The notes below the pieces were generated by a model. That model did not search any database. It was given only the letters and a program-made list of their open reading frames with translations, and was not told where the DNA came from. Made by a program: the position numbers and the translations under genes. A stretch of DNA of 64,000 nt from Enterococcus faecium (GTDB taxonomy: Bacteria > Bacillota > Bacilli > Lactobacillales > Enterococcaceae). How positions within the stretch are numbered: position 1 is the stretch's first letter; each line of letters begins with the position of its first letter. This document shows positions 26,600 to 35,925 of the stretch, piece by piece. The stretch is from assembly GCF_029023785.1 (NCBI RefSeq), contig NZ_CP118955.1, positions 1,762,001 to 1,826,000 on the forward strand, read 5' to 3'.

Positions 26600-27659
26600 T
26601 TTGCTTCTCACCTTTAACTAATTCTACTGTGTGTATCAATGATTCTTTCAATTCAAATATTGGATACCAACCATTTTCTTTGATTTTCTTGTTATCAAGT
26701 ATCGCTGTGCTAGCTTTTGAGAAACCTTTTTGTTCAATCTCATCCGGCAATTCAAAAATTACTTGTTTGCCGCTGATATCAGCTAGCTGTTGGGCTAATT
26801 CTTTTAGTCGTAAATCAAAGTTTTCTGAAGAAACGTTGTACGCCTCTCCTTTTTCTCCTTCAAGCAGTAAATGAAGAATAGCAGAAACAGCATCTCCAAC
26901 ATATACATACGAAAAATATTGGTTTCCTTCACTTTTTAAAACAATATCTTTTTGTTCGACTGCATTTAAAATAAATTGTGAGGATGCTTTCGTATCAGAT
27001 AAAAGCATCGTCGGACCAAACGTACGGCAAAGCCTTGGAATCACGATGTCGAGGTCGTGTTTTGCGATGTAGGCTTGGCATAATGATTCACTGACTCTTT
27101 TTCCTTCAGGGTAGCCTGCTCTCAGTGTATTACAATCGATGTATCCACAGTAATCTTCTGTGAATTTTTCTATATCGCCTCGATTTTCGCCATAGATTTC
27201 TACTGTTGATAAAAATAATACTCTAACCGGTTGGGTTGCTACTGCATGTTTCAATACTTGCTCTGTACCTGCAAGATTAGTCATGATCGTACCGATTGGA
27301 TCAGTTGCGTAAGCCTTAGGATGTGTGTTACTTGCACCGTGTATCAAATAGTCAGCTTGAATTTCTTTTGGTAAGGGTTCTGTGACGTCACCTTCAACAA
27401 TTTCGAAAGTATCTAATTCAAGATAACTGGCAAACCTTTTTTCAAGCTTCTGACGGTTTCTGCCCATTGCATAAACTTTGATTTTGATGCCTAGTTGTTC
27501 ATTAGCAGCCATCAACGTATCAATCAAAAAAGAGCCAATCATTCCAGAAGCACCAATCATCAGAACGGATTTTCCATGTAGCTGTTTTATTTTTGGTGTA
27601 TGATTGATTACTTTTGCCAAATCTTCTTGGTACATTGGTTGTTTAATCAACGTCATCAT
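26592..27659 (-). CDS. NAD-dependent epimerase/dehydratase (SDR) of the cytidylyl cassette
   Basis: The 355-residue extended SDR has LMIGASGMIGSFLIDTL, catalytic Ser in LFLSTVEIYGE, and Tyr/Lys in YPEGKRVSES. It is unlike RmlB and the GalE-like protein at 19647. It lies 7 bp after the IspD-like gene, a pairing seen in Firmicute surface-glycan loci. One reading is that it acts on the CDP- or other nucleotide-linked product of that enzyme before LicD transfer; this is inference. Two adjacent ATG codons are possible starts. Confidence 0.85.
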   Translation of the reverse strand: MMTLIKQPMYQEDLAKVINHTPKIKQLHGKSVLMIGASGMIGSFLIDTLMAANEQLGIKIKVYAMGRNRQKLEKRFASYLELDTFEIVEGDVTEPLPKEIQADYLIHGASNTHPKAYATDPIGTIMTNLAGTEQVLKHAVATQPVRVLFLSTVEIYGENRGDIEKFTEDYCGYIDCNTLRAGYPEGKRVSESLCQAYIAKHDLDIVIPRLCRTFGPTMLLSDTKASSQFILNAVEQKDIVLKSEGNQYFSYVYVGDAVSAILHLLLEGEKGEAYNVSSENFDLRLKELAQQLADISGKQVIFELPDEIEQKGFSKASTAILDNKKIKENGWYPIFELKESLIHTVELVKGEKQNV

Positions 27660-27666
27660 CTTTCAC

Positions 27667-28368
27667 CTAGTCTTTCATTTTTAAATATGCTTTGAACAAT
27701 TCTAGATCATCTGTTGTTGTCAATTTGATATTTTTATCAGAACCAGCAGCAAAATATAAAGTTTCTCCTAAATCTACCATCATGGTATTCGTATAGGAAG
27801 AATCAGTCATACCAATGTCTTCTTTCACTGCTCGGTCATATGCTGCCCGTAGTTTTCCGTATTGATAAGCTTGTGGAGTTGAGACACGCCGCAATGTGTT
27901 ACGATCGACATACTGTTCCGTCGTTTCTTCTGTTTTCTTGATAAAAATTTGTTCATTGTAAGGTAGAGAGGTTACGCCATTACCAAATTCTTTACATTTA
28001 ACGATTACATCTGACAATACTAGTTCATCTACTAGTGGACGGATACCATCATGGATGATGATCGTATCATCGTCTTCAGAGTAATCTTTCAAAAACTGGA
28101 CACCATTATTGATCGACTCTTGTCCTTTTGATCCCCCTGTAATGACCCATTGGACTTTGCTAATGTTGAATTCTTTGATATACGCCCACATCGTTTCTTC
28201 CCAGCCAGATTTACAAACGACTAAAATCCGGTCAACTTGAGGATGGTGTTGAAATGATTCTAAAGTATAGATAATAATAGGTTTACCTTCAATTGTAATG
28301 AACTGTTTTGGGATATCTTGTCCCATTCGTTTACCCACACCACCGGCAATAATAATAGCTGTAATCAT
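27667..28368 (-). CDS. IspD/TarI family cytidylyltransferase
   Basis: The 233-residue enzyme has the CTP-binding IIAGGVGKRMGQDIPKQF, the IIHDGIRPLV motif and RVSTPQAYQYGKL. The family includes IspD (methylerythritol-4-phosphate) and TarI (ribitol-5-phosphate). The surface-glycan context and LicD neighbours favour a TarI-like activation of an alditol or sugar phosphate. No TarJ-type ribulose-phosphate reductase is beside it; the adjacent SDR is a different family. The start overlaps the LicD stop by 4 bp (ATGA). Confidence 0.88.
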   Translation of the reverse strand: MITAIIIAGGVGKRMGQDIPKQFITIEGKPIIIYTLESFQHHPQVDRILVVCKSGWEETMWAYIKEFNISKVQWVITGGSKGQESINNGVQFLKDYSEDDDTIIIHDGIRPLVDELVLSDVIVKCKEFGNGVTSLPYNEQIFIKKTEETTEQYVDRNTLRRVSTPQAYQYGKLRAAYDRAVKEDIGMTDSSYTNTMMVDLGETLYFAAGSDKNIKLTTTDDLELFKAYLKMKD

Positions 28369-29303
28369 TTTTTTTCTGCTCCTTTAGTTAAATAATATTT
28401 TCCTTTGTACATTGTGTATGGATGTTCTGGATCAATATAAACTGCTTCATGATGAGAAACCTGATCTTTTTCAGGCGGAAGCTGCATATAGTCACCAAAA
28501 ACTTGACTTAAATAATTATCATAACCAACTGGTACTGGCATCTCTGTATCTTCGAATGGCACCCACACAGCAGATTCAAAGTCTTTTGCAGGATAAACAT
28601 TCCCCATATATCGAGGTCCGACACAAAGTTCTGTAACGAAATTCGTCGGGTTATCATTGTATTTGGTCATCTGCTTTTCAGCATATCTCCATATTTTATA
28701 CTTCGTTTTTGCGGGTACGCTATTTAACAATAACTTTCCAGCTAATTCCATTGCTTTCCCATGGTTTTGTGGTACTTGCTGACTTCGATAAATCGCATAG
28801 ATCATTGCCCATATCTTTTGCTTTTTCCGTTCTGCTTGCTTTTCAGGTGCAGTATCTAACGGAAAAATATCTAATTGGATACCATGAGGGATATCTAAAT
28901 CTTCCTGGTACGTTTTGATAAAGGTCGTTTGGACGTTACGGATAGTTGTAAAGGAGTTCCGATCGTGATTCGTCAGAGTTGGTCTTAATAAAACAAATTT
29001 ATCTTTTTGTGGGCCGGTTTCCCATAATTCAGCTAAGCGATCATAATCCCTTCTAGGCATGAAAAAATCTAAATCATCATCCCAGGGGATAAAACCTTTA
29101 TGTCGAATTGCTCCGATTGCGCCGCCACCACAAAAATAACACAACAAATCGTGACTTTTACAAAAATCTACAAAGTATTGTGCCATTTCGAGATTTACTT
29201 TTTGAATTTTTTTTAATTCAGGATCTGTACTGTACATTATAGTTGCCTCAACCATTCTTTTATTAATCTTCCCTATTTTCTCATAAATAGAGGCGGTTTT
29301 CAA
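28365..29303 (-). CDS. LicD family phosphotransferase (second of two)
   Basis: The 312-residue protein shares the LicD core: FCGGGAIGAIRHKGFIPWDD then DLDFFMPRRDY, and the C-terminal YMQLPPEKDQVSHHEA. It differs enough from the copy at 23268 to suggest another acceptor or donor. It is the first gene of the cytidylyl cassette and overlaps the IspD-like gene. The terminator just upstream implies that a new transcript begins near 29303-29370. Confidence 0.9.
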   Translation of the reverse strand: MKTASIYEKIGKINKRMVEATIMYSTDPELKKIQKVNLEMAQYFVDFCKSHDLLCYFCGGGAIGAIRHKGFIPWDDDLDFFMPRRDYDRLAELWETGPQKDKFVLLRPTLTNHDRNSFTTIRNVQTTFIKTYQEDLDIPHGIQLDIFPLDTAPEKQAERKKQKIWAMIYAIYRSQQVPQNHGKAMELAGKLLLNSVPAKTKYKIWRYAEKQMTKYNDNPTNFVTELCVGPRYMGNVYPAKDFESAVWVPFEDTEMPVPVGYDNYLSQVFGDYMQLPPEKDQVSHHEAVYIDPEHPYTMYKGKYYLTKGAEKK

Positions 29304-29373
29304 TCTTATGCAAGTGGTTCTTTCTTTACTGACTGAAAACGGATAGATAAACAGCTATTTTTTGTTTTTAAAA

Positions 29374-29401
29374 GGGTTGTGACAAAAGACAGTCACAACC
29401 C
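29374..29401 (-). terminator. Terminator between the epaR unit and the variable cluster (GTGACA family)
   Basis: GGGTTGTGAC pairs perfectly with GTCACAACCC across an 8-nt loop. On the minus strand it follows the glycosyltransferase stop codon at 29417 and is followed by a short T run. Confidence 0.75.
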
Positions 29402-29416
29402 CTTATTCCGACTTTT

Positions 29417-30457
29417 TTAATAAACTCTCTTCAACAATGCCATGATGCTTGGCATTTTCACTTCCACAAAGCTGCCGGCTTTCACCGCAGATAATAATAG
29501 AGGAGCTGGCAAATTATACAGCCATTTTGTTACTTTTTTCGCGCTGGAATCAGTCAATGCAACCTTTTTAGCTTCTTGGATGGCTGGATCATTCAAGATA
29601 TGCAAGGCTTCTTCTCTTTTTTCTTTGGCAGTTCGCTCAGAATTCTCATAAATAGAAAAAATGACAGAGGTTGTTCCTTTTAAAAGAAGAGAAGCCATAC
29701 CTGGTTTGTCTTTATCCCTTGTCACGACATTTGCTAATTCATAAAATTCTTTAAAGGTTTCAAATTTATTCGGTTTATATTGGTTGGTTATCCCTTTTCC
29801 ACCTTCAAAATGATAGATATACTCGATTCTTGGATTCAATATTACTTGCTGACAATGTTCATAATAGTTCAAATTGAAGATACGGTCTTCACAACTGCTG
29901 TAATTTTTGAATAGAATCTGTTTTTCCATCAAGATTTCCCTCTTGTAACATTTGTTCCAAACCACATACATCAACTGCTGATTCATCAGATGATACATAT
30001 CATCCACGAACTGTTCATGATTTGTATATTGGTATTCTGGAACAAGATAGTCCTTTTCCGAAATGATTTCTTCCCCGCTTAGCGTGCGGAATGTAAAAGA
30101 ACTGATAAGCAAATCTGCTTCAGGATACTGTTCAAACAACTGCTGATAGTCTGCCAAAATTTCTTTGACTGGCTCATCGTCTGCATCGAAAAATAATACA
30201 TATTTCCCTGTAGCTTGCTTGATGCCTTCATTTCGAGCAAGTCCAGGGCCTTGGTTTTCGGTTGTAAAAAGTTGAAAATGACTATCTCCTTGGATAGCTG
30301 ATTGAATCAGCTGTTCTGTTTTGTCCGTTGAACCGTCATTGACCAAAATCACTTCATATTCTTCGAATGCCAGATTTTTTAAAACTTCTATTGTATGAGC
30401 AATCGTGTCTTCTGCATTATAAATTGGAATAATTATACTAAATATCGGATGGCTCAT
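29417..30457 (-). CDS. Family 2 glycosyltransferase
   Basis: The 346-residue enzyme has FSIIIPIYNAEDTIAHTIEV, VILVNDGSTDKTEQLI, NEGIKQATGKYVLFFDADDEP with the metal-binding DxD, and a basic C-terminal helix region. It starts 19 bp after epaR, so it probably acts on the lipid-linked sugar phosphate that EpaR makes, as the second transferase of that chain. Donor and linkage are unknown. Confidence 0.9.
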   Translation of the reverse strand: MSHPIFSIIIPIYNAEDTIAHTIEVLKNLAFEEYEVILVNDGSTDKTEQLIQSAIQGDSHFQLFTTENQGPGLARNEGIKQATGKYVLFFDADDEPVKEILADYQQLFEQYPEADLLISSFTFRTLSGEEIISEKDYLVPEYQYTNHEQFVDDMYHLMNQQLMYVVWNKCYKREILMEKQILFKNYSSCEDRIFNLNYYEHCQQVILNPRIEYIYHFEGGKGITNQYKPNKFETFKEFYELANVVTRDKDKPGMASLLLKGTTSVIFSIYENSERTAKEKREEALHILNDPAIQEAKKVALTDSSAKKVTKWLYNLPAPLLLSAVKAGSFVEVKMPSIMALLKRVY

Positions 30458-30476
30458 TTCATTTCTTTCCTCCAGC

Positions 30477-31868
30477 CTAGCGATAAATTTTCTCTTGTGA
30501 AAAGTCGATTTCTGCTAATGAACTAATATTTTCATCTTCATCTAGTCCTTGAGATGACATCTTATCAAATAAGATTTTGATTGTTTGAAGTAAAATCTTC
30601 AAATCTAATAGTAATGAATATTTTTTGATATACAACAAATCAAAACGTAGTTTACTGTTATAATCTGATACATATTTTCCGTATACTTGTGCATATCCGG
30701 TAATTCCCGCACGTACATTGTGTCTTAAATAATAATAAGGATTTTCTTCATTGAACTGATCAACGAAAAATGGTCTTTCTGGCCTTGGACCGACAATCGA
30801 CATATCGCCTTTCAATACATTAAAGATTTGAGGTAATTCGTCAAAACGTACAGCACGGATAAATTTACCTACTGGTGTCACACGTGCATCGTTACTTTTA
30901 GCCAAGACTGGTCCTGATTTTGCTTCAGCTGTCGCACTCATGGAACGGAATTTATAGATTGAAAATTCCTTTTGATTTTTCGTAATACGTACTTGTTTAT
31001 AGATGATTGGTCCAGGTGAAGTTGTTTTTACCAAAATCGCTGTGATTAGCATAAAAGGTGAGGCGAGGATCAGTAAAATAAGCGAAACGATGATATCAAA
31101 GAGACGCTTGAATAGTTCGTATTCTGGTTGGATTCTGAACCCAGAAGCTTCAATGATGCTTTCATCTTCAAAATTCATAATATTCGGATTTATCATTGTC
31201 AGATTCTCAAAAGTCGTATTTAAAAATAATTTCTTCTCTTTTTTAGTCACTAATTGATAAATGTTGATTTTTTCATCTTCTGGGATTTTAGAAGCCAAAT
31301 AGACGATATCCATATCATCGATCAATTTTTTTGTATTTTCGTAATAATTATCGATTGCCACTGCTTCAACCTTATGTTTATTGTTTTTCTTAGATTGAAA
31401 ATTTTGGATAGCTGGTGCGACATCTTTCTCCAAACCTACGATAAGGACTTTCTTATCACGACTGACTCTTAAGTACAGTTTGTAAACGACTATCCGGTAA
31501 ACACTAAGTAATATCGTACCTAGGATAAACGAGATCAAAATGACGCCACGCGGAAATGCAAACCATCGGCCAGCAAAAGTAACTACCATGATCCCCAATG
31601 CTATTAGTACTTGTCCAATAACAGTAATGAAGACAATATCACTGATCATTCGGTTATAGAATACATAAGCTCCTAACAAAATATTCAACGCAATAAAGAT
31701 GATGGAAATAAAAATTGCTGAATGCTGAAAGGTCTCTAAGTTTCTCACTGGTACTTCTCCCTGGAATTTCAGCAAAAAACTAAGATAGATCGACACATTT
31801 AATACAAGTACATCCATAAGAATAATGAATATTCTGCGTGCCGCATTCCACTCCCCATTTTTATTCAT
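30477..31868 (-). CDS. epaR: Polyprenyl glycosylphosphotransferase, EpaR-like
   Basis: This enzyme transfers a sugar phosphate to undecaprenyl phosphate and so starts a lipid-linked glycan. The 463-residue protein has four N-terminal helices, a CoA-binding-like middle domain (about 145-240), and the C-terminal phosphoglycosyltransferase domain with FKRLFDIIVSLILLI, IYKFRSM, RFDELPQIFNVLKGDMS and VGPRPERP. The ATG at 31868 follows TAGGAG. Its position after epaO matches epaR of the enterococcal locus. In E. faecium, epaR changes have been associated with altered phage susceptibility. Confidence 0.9.
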   Translation of the reverse strand: MNKNGEWNAARRIFIILMDVLVLNVSIYLSFLLKFQGEVPVRNLETFQHSAIFISIIFIALNILLGAYVFYNRMISDIVFITVIGQVLIALGIMVVTFAGRWFAFPRGVILISFILGTILLSVYRIVVYKLYLRVSRDKKVLIVGLEKDVAPAIQNFQSKKNNKHKVEAVAIDNYYENTKKLIDDMDIVYLASKIPEDEKINIYQLVTKKEKKLFLNTTFENLTMINPNIMNFEDESIIEASGFRIQPEYELFKRLFDIIVSLILLILASPFMLITAILVKTTSPGPIIYKQVRITKNQKEFSIYKFRSMSATAEAKSGPVLAKSNDARVTPVGKFIRAVRFDELPQIFNVLKGDMSIVGPRPERPFFVDQFNEENPYYYLRHNVRAGITGYAQVYGKYVSDYNSKLRFDLLYIKKYSLLLDLKILLQTIKILFDKMSSQGLDEDENISSLAEIDFSQEKIYR

Positions 31869-32113
31869 ATATACACTCCTAACCATAAAATAATGCCTCT
31901 ATCATCTTACCATAGCAAAGTTTAAAAACCTAGTGAATAACCAAATTGTAAAGGAAATTAAAAGAAACGGGGAAAAGCGTCTATTGTCTGTTTATATGTG
32001 TATTTCTGCATAACAGAAAGTTGTCTCAGAAGTCCCATCACTTCCTTTATGCTGAACTAGTATTCTCCTGCTAATTCCTTATTCACAAGTTACAATATTC
32101 ATATAATTAAATT

Positions 32114-32159
32114 AAAAGAACTGTATTTTCATTAATAAAAATGAAAATACAGTTCTTTT
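32114..32159 (-). terminator. Terminator between epaO and epaR
   Basis: A 20-bp stem (AAAAGAACTGTATTTTCATT against its complement) lies directly after the epaO stop codon at 32162, with A/T runs usable on the minus strand. Confidence 0.85.
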
Positions 32160-32161
32160 AA

Positions 32162-34300
32162 TCAATCAGGTCTCAACGAAAAATCGCCGATTCCTTCTTT
32201 AGTTAGATTATCGTTATAAAATGGGTCATGAGCAATATAAGAAGGCCACTTATCTTGCATTTTTTTGATTTCCCCAGCAAAACGTCTTTGTTTTTCTGGT
32301 GTATCTTCATAACCTCTTGATTTAGATTCGAAATGGTACAATTCTGCTTGATGTGCATAGACATTGTAACGACCCAGTTCATAAACTTTCAAGCACAAGT
32401 CAACATCGTTGAATGCTACTTCTAATGTTTCATCAAATCCATTGACAGCATTGAAGTCAGCTGCCTTGACCATCATACAAGCTGCAGTGACTGCTAAGTA
32501 ATTGACGTCAATGACCAATCGGCCAAAGTAACCACAATGTGTTCGATCATAGTTATTCAATGCATGTCCTGCAACGCCACCGATCCCTAATAATACACCT
32601 GCATGCTGCGTTGTATCATCCGGATAAAATAATTTTGCTCCTACACAGCCGATTCGATCAAACTGTGCATAAGAAACCATCGCTGTCATCCAGTCAGGTT
32701 CAATCACTTCTGTATCGTTATTCAAGAATAAAAAGTATTTGCCGTTAGCTTTTTCTGCTGCCAGATTGTTGATACGTGAATAATTGAATGGAATGTCAAT
32801 TAATTCGACGATAAATCGGTCTTTCAGCTGATGCTTGTATTCTGCAAATAATTCTTGCATTTTAGGATCTGTACTTCCATTATCTGCAATAATGATTTCA
32901 TAATTTGGATAAGACGTTTTTTCGATGATCGAATCCACACAAGTTTTTAGATCTTCATAGCCATTCTTAGTTGGAATGATCACACTGACCAAGTCTTCTT
33001 GCAAAACATCATAAGTGATTTCATAAAAACCAGAAATTCTCCCAGGATGTACGCTTCCCTTGATATTTCTTCTAGATAGAGCATCTGTCAATGCTTTCAC
33101 TCCAGAATCATAGATGTAGCTTTTAGCTTCTCCATTGCTTGCAGTTGATCCCGGGATCGTCCGCCAGTGATACAAGACACGGTCAATGTGGTAAATGTGT
33201 TCTGCAGGAATTTGTTCTGTCACACGAAGAACCAAATCATAATCTTGAGAGCCTTCATATCCTTTACGGAAACCGCCAAGTTCCTTAACAATGCTTGTCC
33301 GATATACGCCTAAGTGAGAGATATAATTATTTCCCATCAATGTATCGGGAGACCAGTCTGCTTTGAAGTGCGGGTCAAAGCGATTCCCATCTGCATCGAT
33401 TTTATCTTCGTCACTGTAGATCAAATCCAGTTCTGGATGTACGTTTAGCACTTTTGCCACTTCATATAATGCAAATGGGGGTAATTCGTCATCATTATCT
33501 AAGAGCGCTATAAACTCTCCTTCTGCCATTTCCAATGCAGAATTTGTTGCCAGACTGATGTGTCCATTTTCTTGTCGGAAAACGACTTTGATTCTATCAT
33601 CTTTTGCTTGATAGGATTCCAGACACTTTCGGATAGCTGGATCAGTAGAAGCATCATCACTGATACATAGTTCCCAGTGATCATACGTTTGACCAAGTAC
33701 CGAATCAATGCATTTTTCGAGCCATTTGATTTCAACGTTATAGACAGGCATAAGTATGGAAATCAATGGGCGGTAGGCAAATCCTTGTACTTCCTTCCTT
33801 TGCTCTTTCAGATCAGGTTTCTCATGACGACTGATCCACTCTGCATAGTCGATCGATCCTGGTTTCAATTCCAGTTTGACCCGGCGGATTGCTTTTTTTA
33901 CGCCATGAGTCCTTGCATAATTTATCCCTTTTTTCAGTAATCTTTTTTTTCTTTCCCATGAAGATTCAATGCCGTCATCATAAGGATATTTACCGTTTAA
34001 TTTCACAGCTATGCCATTTTGATGTCTTGCTGTTTGGAAGTCTAAGATTGCTTTTCCTCTCATTTTCCCTGATAAACGTACCTTAAAACCGCTTTGGGTC
34101 TTAACATCAAGATTATATAAATGATTGATATCCAATCTTACGACATGTGTTGCTTCAGCAATCACATTTTCTTTTTCTACCTTTATCGTAGGGATTTCTT
34201 TGGTCACTTCATCAATTGCCCAGCCCACAATAAGCAAATCGCCAGTGGCCCGTTCACGAGTGATTTGATCGATAAATACGGCAATTTCTTTTTTTTGCAC
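32162..34300 (-). CDS. epaO: Tandem GT2 glycosyltransferase with N-terminal accessory domain (EpaO-like)
   Basis: The 712-residue protein has three parts: an N-terminal beta-rich domain (about 8-110); a first GT2 domain (about 178-400) with PLISILMPVYNVEIKWLEKC and ALLDNDDELPP; and a second GT2 domain (about 435-690) with VSVIIPTKNGYEDLKTCVDS and FLNNDTEV. Two active sites suggest alternating linkages, as in polymerising rhamnosyltransferases. The N-terminal domain resembles the C-terminal domain of the preceding methyltransferase. The symbol is assigned by position and architecture. Confidence 0.82.
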   Translation of the reverse strand: MQKKEIAVFIDQITRERATGDLLIVGWAIDEVTKEIPTIKVEKENVIAEATHVVRLDINHLYNLDVKTQSGFKVRLSGKMRGKAILDFQTARHQNGIAVKLNGKYPYDDGIESSWERKKRLLKKGINYARTHGVKKAIRRVKLELKPGSIDYAEWISRHEKPDLKEQRKEVQGFAYRPLISILMPVYNVEIKWLEKCIDSVLGQTYDHWELCISDDASTDPAIRKCLESYQAKDDRIKVVFRQENGHISLATNSALEMAEGEFIALLDNDDELPPFALYEVAKVLNVHPELDLIYSDEDKIDADGNRFDPHFKADWSPDTLMGNNYISHLGVYRTSIVKELGGFRKGYEGSQDYDLVLRVTEQIPAEHIYHIDRVLYHWRTIPGSTASNGEAKSYIYDSGVKALTDALSRRNIKGSVHPGRISGFYEITYDVLQEDLVSVIIPTKNGYEDLKTCVDSIIEKTSYPNYEIIIADNGSTDPKMQELFAEYKHQLKDRFIVELIDIPFNYSRINNLAAEKANGKYFLFLNNDTEVIEPDWMTAMVSYAQFDRIGCVGAKLFYPDDTTQHAGVLLGIGGVAGHALNNYDRTHCGYFGRLVIDVNYLAVTAACMMVKAADFNAVNGFDETLEVAFNDVDLCLKVYELGRYNVYAHQAELYHFESKSRGYEDTPEKQRRFAGEIKKMQDKWPSYIAHDPFYNDNLTKEGIGDFSLRPD

Positions 34301-34338
34301 GATTCGTTTACTCCTTATCTTTATAAGTTAATCATTAT

Positions 34339-35925
34339 TTACATTTCAATGATCCATGATTGACCATTTTGAGCCACTGCTTCCACTAAGAATGAACGTT
34401 CCTTCTCGCAAAGGATCCGCAGTTCAAATCCTGCTTTTGCTCCTTCAGCTAGCTGTTTTGCTTGATTGACTTCTTCTCGTAAAACAGGAATTGCTTCAAA
34501 AAATGGTGATTGGTCGGCTGATAACTTATAGGACAATGGTTGGCGATCCGAATTAGCGATTCCCCACCCGATGATTTTCAATATCTTTGTTTCTGCATCC
34601 CAGATTTTTTCGTCAATACATAGAGAAAGCTCTTTTTCTTGGATTTTTTTCGATGTTTCTTTCTTACGTCGGCCTAATCTATGTTTGATTGTCCATTCAT
34701 CACTTTCCAACAACGTGCAATAGCGATTTATGGTTGTTTTCAACGTCTGATCTAATCTTGTATTATTCTCAATAAGATGATGATTTTCTCTTTCTAATTC
34801 ATCATTTTTCTCAGAAAGCTGCTTTGTAACTTCAGCCATTGGACGGATCGTTTCCAGCAATTCTTTCATTGTTGGTGTCAATTCTCCGATAAAACGATAG
34901 TGACAATGGATAGTCACTTCTTTCCCTGCAATATCCGTTAAAAAAAACTCTGGTAAATCTTTACCATCAAACAAATAACAATCATTTACTGTTTTGACTA
35001 CAGCATTTGAATCGATAAATGTGAGTTTTTCTCCAGCAGCTTCTGCGCTGAATTCGATAAAGCTAGGTTGCTGCGCGAAGCGAAACACCATTCGTTCTGC
35101 TAATTCTGATACATGGAAACTTAGTGTCTCATTTTCCCCTGTGAAATTATTGAATGGTATTTGTTGAATTATTTCATCTTGTTTCGTTTGCTGGATTACT
35201 TCTAATACTTTCACATAATTAGAATTTTGTGGCTGCGCAATGGAACTTTGTGCTACTGGATGTTTCATCAATGAGAAGAAGTATTGGTAGACTTCGCCAA
35301 ATGGTCGCATTTTGAAATCATAACGTACAGCTTCCGGCAATTCTTCATAAGTTGATTTTAATTCTGTATCACCTACAGCTAAGTACAAATAATCTTCAAT
35401 ATTGATGTATAATCCTGCTTTTTCAAAAACTTTTTGGAAGCCATCATGAGTATAAAAAGAATTATGGGTTTCATCTAGCAAACCATAAGAAGCCCATGGC
35501 AATTGATTATTGAACAAATCAATCATGACAGAATTATGCGCCAAGTTAGGGAATGTAATTAGAATTTCTCCTTCTTCATTCAAAAATTCTCTAACTTTCT
35601 TCAACGTTTTTCCAGGATCTACCAAATGTTCTAAAACATCGGCAAACAAAACGTAATCAAATGTTTGTCCAGCATAATAGTTTGCCCATTCAAAACTTTC
35701 GATATCTCCATAAAATCCATCTTGGGCAAACTCGCTGACAAAATCGAACAATTCCTTATCTAGCTCGACAATGCTCACTTCACATTGTTTTGCTCCGATC
35801 AAATGTTTCGTTAATCGGCCGTTTCCAGGACCAAACTCTAAAACTTTACTTCCTGGTTTGATCTGTGCGGCAATTTTTCCCACACTGCTTTGTTCATCTA
35901 GGTCCATTTCAAAATCATATTTCAT
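34339..35925 (-). CDS. SAM methyltransferase with coiled coil and C-terminal glycan-locus domain
   Basis: The 528-residue protein has a class I methyltransferase domain (about 12-170) with LEFGPGNGRLTKHLI, acidic VELDKE and FADVLEHLVDPGKTL; a middle region of about 170 residues; a heptad-like coiled coil (about 352-410); and a C-terminal domain (about 432-528). It overlaps epaM by 11 bp. Position suggests the slot of epaN, but the architecture is not that of a plain glycosyltransferase, so no symbol is given. I infer a chain-end modification and length-control role for the exported rhamnan. Confidence 0.82.
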   Translation of the reverse strand: MKYDFEMDLDEQSSVGKIAAQIKPGSKVLEFGPGNGRLTKHLIGAKQCEVSIVELDKELFDFVSEFAQDGFYGDIESFEWANYYAGQTFDYVLFADVLEHLVDPGKTLKKVREFLNEEGEILITFPNLAHNSVMIDLFNNQLPWASYGLLDETHNSFYTHDGFQKVFEKAGLYINIEDYLYLAVGDTELKSTYEELPEAVRYDFKMRPFGEVYQYFFSLMKHPVAQSSIAQPQNSNYVKVLEVIQQTKQDEIIQQIPFNNFTGENETLSFHVSELAERMVFRFAQQPSFIEFSAEAAGEKLTFIDSNAVVKTVNDCYLFDGKDLPEFFLTDIAGKEVTIHCHYRFIGELTPTMKELLETIRPMAEVTKQLSEKNDELERENHHLIENNTRLDQTLKTTINRYCTLLESDEWTIKHRLGRRKKETSKKIQEKELSLCIDEKIWDAETKILKIIGWGIANSDRQPLSYKLSADQSPFFEAIPVLREEVNQAKQLAEGAKAGFELRILCEKERSFLVEAVAQNGQSWIIEM

